Shown piece by piece: positions 1-6,159 of a DNA stretch of 6,159 bases; the first letter of the stretch is position 1; each line of letters starts with the position of its first letter. The position numbers and the translations under genes are program-made. A model generated the notes under the pieces. It was not told the origin of the DNA. It ran no database searches and worked only from the letters and a program-made list of their open reading frames with translations. Source of the DNA: MGOM01 sp035455265 (GTDB taxonomy: Bacteria > Chloroflexota > Anaerolineae > Anaerolineales > E44-bin32); assembly GCA_035455265.1 (NCBI GenBank), contig DATIFK010000070.1:1-6159 (forward strand), read 5' to 3'.

Positions 1-104
1 TCGCCCTTCTTCAATTCCAGGACATCTGGATCTACGTTGTCGGGCCATTCATCGGCGCCGGATTGGCGGCACTCGTCTACGAGCGGTTGTTTCTGCGGAG
101 CTAG
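1..104 (+). CDS. glpF: Glycerol facilitator, aquaporin (MIP) family, 3' end only
   Basis: Only the last 33 codons are visible, read from base 3 to the TAG at 102-104; the gene begins outside the window. The peptide contains DIWIYVVGPFIGAGLAALVY followed by a short basic tail ERLFLRS. This is the typical sixth transmembrane helix of MIP channels (a V-Y-x-V-G-P-x-x-G-A-x-x-A-A-x-x-Y pattern) and their short cytoplasmic end. The family comprises inner-membrane channels for water or small polyols. The NPA pore motifs that would separate a glycerol facilitator from a water channel lie upstream and cannot be checked. The glycerol assignment therefore rests on the glycerol kinase gene starting 8 bases after this stop, the usual glpF-glpK order. 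MIP membership is well supported; glycerol specificity is inferred. Confidence 0.82.
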   Translation, partial: ALLQFQDIWIYVVGPFIGAGLAALVYERLFLRS

Positions 105-112
105 ACCGGCCA

Positions 113-1615
<1,503 letters not shown>

Positions 1616-1620
1616 AAAGC

Positions 1621-2109
1621 GTGACCCCCATGGTCAACCTGCAGATCATCCGCACCCGCCACCCTCCTGAACCCCACATCGTTCAACTTGCCGCTCTCCA
1701 GCGCGAGGTCGGTTTCGCAGCGACAGCCGACGACGTTCGGCGGCGGTTGGAGACCTTGCCGCGCGAGGACAGGTTGTTGATGGCGCTCAGCGGTGAGTCT
1801 CTTCTTGGCTACGCGCACTTGCGCGTCACCTGCGATCTCTCGAACGAAGAGACGGCCGAGGTCGTGGCCATCGTCGTGGCGCGCGCCTTTCGTCGCCAGG
1901 GAGTTGGGCGCCGCCTGATTGCCGCCTCTGAAACCTGGGCCCTCGAATCCGGGCGCGCCCGGCTGCTCCTGCGCACCGACGTCGTCCGGACGGAGGCCCA
2001 TGCGTTCTTCCTGGCCCTGGGCTACGAGGAATCGTCCACCACGCTGGAGTTCGTGCGCGACCTCGAACGCTTTCGCCAAGCCGATCGCCCAACGCGTCCT
2101 ATCGAGTGA
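1621..2109 (+). CDS. GNAT-family N-acetyltransferase, substrate unknown
   Basis: The 162-residue protein is a typical single-domain GNAT (acetyl-CoA-dependent N-acyltransferase). Motif A, the acetyl-CoA pyrophosphate site, is IVVARAFRRQGVGRRLI, with R-x-x-G-x-G at residues 91-96 following beta strand EVVAIVV. Motif B is RTEAHAFFLALGYEES (residues 123-138), matching the common R-x-x-AH-x-FY-x-x-x-G-[FY] pattern, but the frequent catalytic Tyr is Phe130. The start GTG at 1621 was chosen for its Shine-Dalgarno sequence. ATG at 1630 (159 residues) and GTG at 1612, which would overlap the glpK stop as GTGA, remain possible; all precede the conserved fold. The gene starts 5 bases after glpK, so it is probably cotranscribed and coupled to it. 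GNATs are not part of the known glycerol pathway. Its substrate (protein lysine or N-terminus, amine, or other small molecule) cannot be read from the sequence. The basic tail after residue 148 is unremarkable. Confidence 0.9.
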   Translation: MTPMVNLQIIRTRHPPEPHIVQLAALQREVGFAATADDVRRRLETLPREDRLLMALSGESLLGYAHLRVTCDLSNEETAEVVAIVVARAFRRQGVGRRLIAASETWALESGRARLLLRTDVVRTEAHAFFLALGYEESSTTLEFVRDLERFRQADRPTRPIE

Positions 2110-2126
2110 CCTCCACCGGGCAGTTG
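2104..2126 (+). repeat. Imperfect direct repeat, copy B (GNAT 3' end)
   Basis: This is the second copy of the 23-base repeat at 1592-1614, with 19 of 23 identical bases. It covers the last GNAT codon (GAG) and stop (TGA), then extends 17 bases into the gap before glpA. Read in the register of copy A it would give E-stop-PPPG against EWSPPG, as a diverged glpK tail might. That reading is speculative. Confidence 0.45.
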
Positions 2127-2158
2127 CACAAGCGGCCCATCCCCGCAATCGGGCGAGT

Positions 2159-2164
2159 TACAAT
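2159..2164 (+). promoter_or_regulatory. Possible -10 element upstream of glpA
   Basis: TACAAT (in GAGTTACAATCC) is one base from the TATAAT consensus, and it is an AT-rich spot in a very GC-rich gap. Transcription from it would begin roughly 18 bases before the glpA ATG at 2189. No convincing -35 lies at 16-18 bases: the hexamer at 2136-2141 is CCCATC, and the only TTG-type hexamer, TTGCAC at 2124-2129, is 29 bases upstream. The gap is only 79 bases, so glpA may equally be read through from glpFK. Confidence 0.25.
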
Positions 2165-2183
2165 CCGGCTCCACGGCCTTCCA

Positions 2184-2192
2184 ATGAAATGA
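2184..2192 (+). other. Two-codon leader frame overlapping the glpA start
   Basis: ATG AAA TGA forms a minimal frame (Met-Lys-stop). Its TGA at 2190-2192 overlaps the glpA ATG at 2189-2191 as ATGA. No Shine-Dalgarno sequence is visible before either ATG. If it is translated, it could feed ribosomes into glpA by stop-start coupling. It may simply be a chance arrangement of ATG and TGA in ATGAAATGAATG. Confidence 0.2.
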
Positions 2193-3709
2193 ATGCCCTG
2201 ACGACTGATCTTCTGGTCATCGGAGGCGGCGCCACCGGCCTGGGCGTCGCCTGGGACGCGCGCCTGCGCGGCTTGTCGGTCGTCGTTCTCGAACAGGGGG
2301 ATCTGGGCCAAGGCACGTCGGGACGCTATCACGGCCTGCTGCATTCGGGCGGACGGTACGCAATCAGCGACCCCGCTTCCGCCCGGGATTGCGCCCGGGA
2401 GAACGCCATCCTTCGGCGCATCGTGCCTCACACCATTGAAGACACGGGGGGTCTGTTCCTCGCCATACCTGGCGACTCGCAAACCTATGTCGAGCAGTGG
2501 CTGGCCGCATGCCGCCGGGAGGGCGTCGCCGTGGACGAGATCTCGTCGTCCGAGGCGCTGCGGCGTGAGCCACTGCTCAACCGCTCGCTCCTTCGCGCCT
2601 TCCTCGTCCAGGACGCCGCGCTTGATTCCTTCGACCTTCTGCACGCTCTCGCCCAGGCCATCACCCGGGCCGGCGGAGCCGTCCTCCTGCGCCACCGCCT
2701 CGAACGGTTGACTCCACGCACGCAGGGTTTCCTGGCGGCCGCCTCCACTCCCAACGGGGGCCTTCAGCACGTCGAAGCTCGAGTCGTCGTCAATGCCGCC
2801 GGACCTTTCGCCGGCCGCATCGCCCGGCTGGCCGGTGCCGACCTCCCGCTCGCGCTAGGCAAGGGAACCATGATCGCCATGGCGACGCGGCTGGTAAACA
2901 CCGTCGTCAATCGACTCAAGTCCCCGGCCGACGGCGACATCATCGTTCCCGTGGGCACCGTGGCCGTCCTCGGGACCACCGATACGCCCGTCCAGGAAGC
3001 CGACGACGTCGGAATCGAGCCATGGGAGATTGATCTGCTCCTTCAGGAGGCCGCCGCCCTCGTTCCATCGATCGAGGACCATCGGCCTCTGCGAGCCTGG
3101 GCCGGAATCCGCCCGCTCTATCGGCCACCCGACGCGTCGTCCCAGGAGACGCGCCAACTCCCGCGCGCTCACGCGCTCATCGACCACGGCGCCGCCGGCG
3201 GTCCGGAAGGGTTGGTCACCATCATCGGCGGAAAGCTCACGACCTACCGCCGCATGGCCGAGGACACGGTCGACCTGGTCGCCCAACAGCTCGCTTCGTC
3301 GGCCCGCTGCCGGACAGGTGAGACGGTCCTGTCTCCGCCGCCTCGCCGGTTCCACCGTCTTCCCGATCGGCTCGACGACCTGCGCCCGAGCGGCGTTGTC
3401 TGTGAATGCGAACTCATCTCGACCGTGGACATCCGGCGGGCCCTCGAGGCTTCGGGTTCTGCCGAATTGGATGACCTGCGCCGCGACCTGCGCCTCGGCA
3501 TGGGGCCGTGTCAAGCGGCCTTCTGCGCCCTCCGTTCTGCCGGGATCCTCCACAGCCGTGACCCTCGCCTCAACGCGCGGGCGGCGCTGGAGTCGTTCCT
3601 GGAGGAGCGCTGGCGCGGGCTTCGCCCCCTGATGTGGGGGGCCGGCCTGCGTCAACTCGAGTTCAATCGCCGCGTCTACATGGACTTGCTCGGCGTGGAC
3701 TCTCCGTGA
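2189..3709 (+). CDS. glpA: Anaerobic glycerol-3-phosphate dehydrogenase subunit A (FAD, catalytic)
   Basis: The 506-residue protein (E. coli GlpA has 542) oxidises sn-glycerol 3-phosphate to dihydroxyacetone phosphate. The N-terminal FAD-binding dinucleotide fold is DLLVIGGGATGLGVAW (GGGATG at residues 12-17), with Glu35 ending strand 2. HGLLHSGGRYA (48-58) and GGKLTTYR (347-354) are hallmarks of the GlpA/GlpD dehydrogenases. The C-terminal region distinguishes GlpA from GlpD: Cys405-x-Cys407 (VCECE) and Cys441-x4-Cys446 (GPCQAAFC) form the BFD-like iron-sulfur motif. EERWRG and the closing RRVYMDLLGV also match GlpA. ATG at 2189 is the only good start: it lies 6 codons before the FAD strand, and no in-frame ATG or GTG lies between the GNAT stop and it. 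No clear Shine-Dalgarno sequence is visible. The 3' end overlaps glpB by 4 bases. The protein acts at the membrane with GlpB and GlpC. Confidence 0.96.
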   Translation: MNALTTDLLVIGGGATGLGVAWDARLRGLSVVVLEQGDLGQGTSGRYHGLLHSGGRYAISDPASARDCARENAILRRIVPHTIEDTGGLFLAIPGDSQTYVEQWLAACRREGVAVDEISSSEALRREPLLNRSLLRAFLVQDAALDSFDLLHALAQAITRAGGAVLLRHRLERLTPRTQGFLAAASTPNGGLQHVEARVVVNAAGPFAGRIARLAGADLPLALGKGTMIAMATRLVNTVVNRLKSPADGDIIVPVGTVAVLGTTDTPVQEADDVGIEPWEIDLLLQEAAALVPSIEDHRPLRAWAGIRPLYRPPDASSQETRQLPRAHALIDHGAAGGPEGLVTIIGGKLTTYRRMAEDTVDLVAQQLASSARCRTGETVLSPPPRRFHRLPDRLDDLRPSGVVCECELISTVDIRRALEASGSAELDDLRRDLRLGMGPCQAAFCALRSAGILHSRDPRLNARAALESFLEERWRGLRPLMWGAGLRQLEFNRRVYMDLLGVDSP

Positions 3710-4911
3710 ACGATGTGGTGATTGTTGGCGCCGGACTCGCCGGCCTCTTCGCCGCCAACCTGGCCGCCCGCCGCGGCGCCACCGTCACGTTAGTCGCGCG
3801 AGGTCGAGGCGGCCTTTCTCTGGCCCATGGTTGCATCAGCCTGGGGGAGAGCGACTGGGACAGCCTTCCTTCCCAACATCCCCTGCGTCTCGCCGGTAAA
3901 GATCGGTTGGCTTCGGCGCTCGCCGCATTCCTTGAGATCACTTCGAGCCAAGGGATTCCCTACTCCGGGCAGGCTGACCTAACACTCCACCTGCCCACCG
4001 CCGCGGGCTCCGTCCAGTCCGTTCATCTCGCGCCGATCACGCTCGCCGCGGGAGAGGTCGAGGTTCCCGTCGACACGCTCATCGCCAACTTCGACGGCTT
4101 CCGCGATTTCAGCGCTTCGTTGGTTGCAGATGGCATGCGACGCCACGGCGCCAGGGCCACGGTCGTGGACCTGCCCATTCCCGACGCCCCTGGTTCCAGA
4201 GACTGGTACAGCACCGACTGGGCCATGCGCTTCGACGACCGATGGCCGGCAGCCGAGGTGGCACGCCGTTGGGCGCCGCTCCTCAAGGGCGCGAACCGCC
4301 TAGGACTCCCAGCCATCCTCGGCCTGCGGAAGACCACCGCAGCCTCGGAGCTCCAGGACCTGCTGGCCCTCCCGCTCTTTGAGATTCCGACGCTGCCTCC
4401 CTCGCTGCCCGGCCTCCGACTGGAACGCCTCCTTCGGCGCGCTGCCCTGGCATCAGGCTGTCGAATATTGGAGGGTTCGGCCGCCATCGGGCGAATCGAC
4501 GGGCGGCATGCGGCCGGCCGTGCCCTCGGCGTCGTTGCCGCTACCCCAGCCGGACCACGACCGGTCGATGCCGGCCAGGTCGTCCTCGCCACAGGGGGCG
4601 CCCTGCATAGAGGCTGGCAGGCCGAGCGATCGGGACGCATCCACGAGAGCGTGTTCGATATCCCGCTCCCGGCCGCCTCCGAACGAGATGCCTGGGTCGG
4701 CCCGTCCGCCCTCGGCCCTCAACCGTATGCCGCCTTCGGACTGTCGGTCAATACGAGCATGCAGCCATGCGATGCCAGCGGCCGGCCGTACTTCGACAAC
4801 GTCTTTGCCTGCGGCGGCGTACTCGCCGGGGCCGACCGATCCCGCGAACGAAACCGCCAGGGGATCGACCTGGTCACGGCCTCCGCCGCCGTCGAGGCGG
4901 CCCTCGCATGA
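3706..4911 (+). CDS. glpB: Anaerobic glycerol-3-phosphate dehydrogenase subunit B
   Basis: The protein has 401 residues (E. coli GlpB has 419). GlpB is the second flavoprotein-like subunit of the GlpABC complex, reported to carry FMN, and is thought to link GlpA to the iron-sulfur subunit. The N-terminal dinucleotide fold is VVIVGAGLAGLFAA (G8-x-G10-x-x-G13). The strand that usually ends in an acidic ribose-binding residue reads VTLVARG, with no acid, as in the E. coli protein (IVTRG). FEIPTLPPSLPGLRLERLLRR (from residue 225) is the strongest family block, and QVVLATGGAL and YFDNVFACGGVLAG (from 362) follow. The start is GTG at 3706, overlapping the glpA stop as GTGA; no good Shine-Dalgarno sequence precedes it, so translation probably depends on coupling to glpA. 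The dedicated position between glpA and glpC strengthens the call, since GlpB is the least distinctive of the three subunits. Confidence 0.94.
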   Translation: MNDVVIVGAGLAGLFAANLAARRGATVTLVARGRGGLSLAHGCISLGESDWDSLPSQHPLRLAGKDRLASALAAFLEITSSQGIPYSGQADLTLHLPTAAGSVQSVHLAPITLAAGEVEVPVDTLIANFDGFRDFSASLVADGMRRHGARATVVDLPIPDAPGSRDWYSTDWAMRFDDRWPAAEVARRWAPLLKGANRLGLPAILGLRKTTAASELQDLLALPLFEIPTLPPSLPGLRLERLLRRAALASGCRILEGSAAIGRIDGRHAAGRALGVVAATPAGPRPVDAGQVVLATGGALHRGWQAERSGRIHESVFDIPLPAASERDAWVGPSALGPQPYAAFGLSVNTSMQPCDASGRPYFDNVFACGGVLAGADRSRERNRQGIDLVTASAAVEAALA

Positions 4912-6159
4912 CCGTCATCCCGGCCATGGCGGAGACCTGCGTCAAGTGCAATGTGTGCACATCGGCGTGCCCCGTCGCCGCGGCGACCGATCTCTTCCTC
5001 GGGCCGAAAGCCGTTGGACCTCAAGCCGAACGATTCCGCCATCCCCGCGCGCACATCCCAGACGCGTCGCTCTCGTGGTGTTCGGGATGTGGCGTCTGCT
5101 CGCGCGTGTGCCCTCACGACGTCCCTATCGCCGAGCTGAACGTCCAGGCCAAAGCGCGGTTGGCCTCCCAGCGCGGTGTCCCGCTGAGGGACCAAATGCT
5201 CGCCCGCCCGGCGATGCTGGCGCGCCTTGCCGCGCCCCTCGCACCCATTGCGAACGTCGCCCTCCACGCCGCCCCGGCTCGCTTGCTCGCCGAGATCCTC
5301 GTCGGGGTAAGCCGTTCAGCGCCTCTCCCGGACTTCTCCCCAAGAACGTTCCGCTCCCGCGAAATAGGGCGCCGGATGGACCTCCCGCCTGCGGGGCCGC
5401 GTCCGACGATCGCCTACTTCCACGGATGCAGCGTCAATCACTACGAACCCTCCCTCGGCGGCCTCTTGCTGCGCATCTTCGATTTTCTCGGCTACGACGT
5501 CTGCCTTCCGCCCCAGGGCTGCTGTGGGCTTCCACTCCAATCCAACGGCCTCTTCGACGCCGCCCGCGGCTATGCTCGTACCAACCTTCGCGGCCTGGCC
5601 CCGTTCGCGTCGGCGGGCATCCCGATCCTCGGGACCTCTACCTCCTGCACCCTCGCCCTTAAGCATGAGTACCGCGCCATCCTGGGTCTTGAGGATGAGG
5701 CCTCCACCACCGTCGCCGAGGCCGTATACGATGTGTTCGAATTCCTGAGAGATGTGCTGCCTCCTCCCAACCCCCTCGACAACCTGCGGCCGGTGCCGAT
5801 GCGCATCCTCTATCACCCTCCTTGCCAACTCAAGAGCCACGGCATCGGGTTTCCGGCTTACGATGTCCTGCGCCGAATCCCCGGACTCGACATCGAACTC
5901 TCGGACCACGAATGCTGCGGCGTCGCCGGCACCTATGGGCTCAAACGAGAGCGCTACGCCGTCGCGCAGGATGTCGGCTCCGGGCTCTTCGCCCAGGTCC
6001 GCCAGACTGCTCCCGACGTCGTCGTCACCGATTCGGAAACGTGTCGGTGGTGGCTGGCCGGCCACACGGGCGTCCAGGCGCTCCACCCGTTGGAGATCCT
6101 GGCGAAGGGCCTCGGGGTCGAGGCCGCCTCCACGGACGCGCCGGGCCCGGAGGCCTGGG
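4908..6159 (+). CDS. glpC: Anaerobic glycerol-3-phosphate dehydrogenase subunit C (iron-sulfur), 3' end beyond window
   Basis: The frame is open from ATG 4908 to the last base: 417 codons and no stop, against 396 residues in E. coli GlpC. Two ferredoxin-type 4Fe-4S motifs are intact: C11-x2-C14-x2-C17-x3-CP (21) and C58-x2-C61-x2-C64-x3-CP (68). Two CCG domains follow. The first has FHGC (Cys174), GCCGLP (205-206) and STSC (Cys247); the second has HPPC (Cys306), ECCGVAGTYG (336-337) and DSETC (Cys379). The order and spacing match GlpC, which takes electrons from GlpAB and passes them to the quinone pool at the membrane. The ATG overlaps the glpB stop as ATGA, and GAGG lies 10 bases upstream. 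No hydrophobic membrane-spanning stretch is apparent. Homology to E. coli GlpC ends near residue 397 (HPLEILAKGLG); the remaining 20 or so residues are a small Pro/Ala/Gly-rich extension of unknown length. Confidence 0.95.
   Translation, partial: MTVIPAMAETCVKCNVCTSACPVAAATDLFLGPKAVGPQAERFRHPRAHIPDASLSWCSGCGVCSRVCPHDVPIAELNVQAKARLASQRGVPLRDQMLARPAMLARLAAPLAPIANVALHAAPARLLAEILVGVSRSAPLPDFSPRTFRSREIGRRMDLPPAGPRPTIAYFHGCSVNHYEPSLGGLLLRIFDFLGYDVCLPPQGCCGLPLQSNGLFDAARGYARTNLRGLAPFASAGIPILGTSTSCTLALKHEYRAILGLEDEASTTVAEAVYDVFEFLRDVLPPPNPLDNLRPVPMRILYHPPCQLKSHGIGFPAYDVLRRIPGLDIELSDHECCGVAGTYGLKRERYAVAQDVGSGLFAQVRQTAPDVVVTDSETCRWWLAGHTGVQALHPLEILAKGLGVEAASTDAPGPEAW

Noticed and set aside
2142..2153. 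CCCG-CAAT-CGGG hairpin as a transcription terminator
   Set aside because: The stem is only 4 bp and no T-run follows, so it is too weak to call an intrinsic terminator.
2124..2164. TTGCAC (2124) and TACAAT (2159) as a -35/-10 pair
   Set aside because: The spacer would be 29 bases, far outside the 16-18 of a sigma-70 promoter. Only the -10-like hexamer is kept, at low confidence.
1919..2188. Upstream extension of the glpA frame into the GNAT gene
   Set aside because: It overlaps the conserved GNAT motifs in another frame. The FAD-binding strand begins directly after ATG 2189.
2855..3655. 266-residue open frame on the - strand inside glpA
   Set aside because: It is antisense to the conserved GlpA coding sequence, with low-complexity Arg/Gly-rich composition and no recognisable domain.
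4379..5662. 427-residue + strand frame crossing the glpB/glpC junction
   Set aside because: The product is very rich in Arg, Pro and Ser with no motif, and it overlaps two well-supported genes in another frame.
5316..6086. 256-residue open frame on the - strand inside glpC
   Set aside because: It lies opposite the CCG domains of GlpC, whose cysteines are all intact on the + strand. The antisense product has no motif.

Overview
The window is a GC-rich bacterial segment, by eye in the mid-60s percent GC, in which every gene lies on the + strand. It holds most of a glycerol dissimilation operon in the order glpF (3' end only) - glpK - GNAT acetyltransferase - glpA - glpB - glpC (open at the window end). 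Each glp assignment rests on recognisable family motifs. The host cannot be named. GTG starts, Arg/Ala-rich proteins and G/C-ending codons fit many high-GC bacteria. The proteins are not unusually acidic, which argues against a haloarchaeon even though haloarchaea also carry glpK and glpABC together.

Layout: 1-104 is the tail of an aquaporin-type glycerol facilitator. Eight bases later, 113-1615 encodes glycerol kinase. 1621-2109 encodes a 162-residue GNAT-family N-acetyltransferase that is not a standard member of this pathway. 2110-2188 is the only real gap in the window. It carries a weak -10-like hexamer and a two-codon reading frame that runs into the glpA start. 2189-3709 is glpA (FAD dehydrogenase subunit with a C-terminal iron-sulfur domain), 3706-4911 is glpB, and 4908 to the window end is glpC (two 4Fe-4S clusters and two CCG domains). 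glpA/glpB and glpB/glpC overlap by 4 bases each, as GTGA and ATGA. No stretch over 300 bases lacks a gene.

Working together: GlpF lets glycerol in, GlpK traps it as sn-glycerol 3-phosphate, and GlpABC oxidises that to dihydroxyacetone phosphate while passing electrons to the membrane quinone pool. The dehydrogenase is the three-subunit anaerobic type (GlpABC), not the single-subunit aerobic GlpD, so glycerol is probably used with low-oxygen or alternative-acceptor respiration.

This is mostly a known system in compact form. The less ordinary points are the GNAT gene placed between kinase and dehydrogenase, an imperfect 23-bp direct repeat at the two edges of that gene, and a glycerol kinase lacking both the enterobacterial fructose-1,6-bisphosphate loop and the Gram-positive PTS-phosphorylated histidine. 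I see no regulator gene, tRNA, rRNA, CRISPR array, insertion sequence or convincing terminator.
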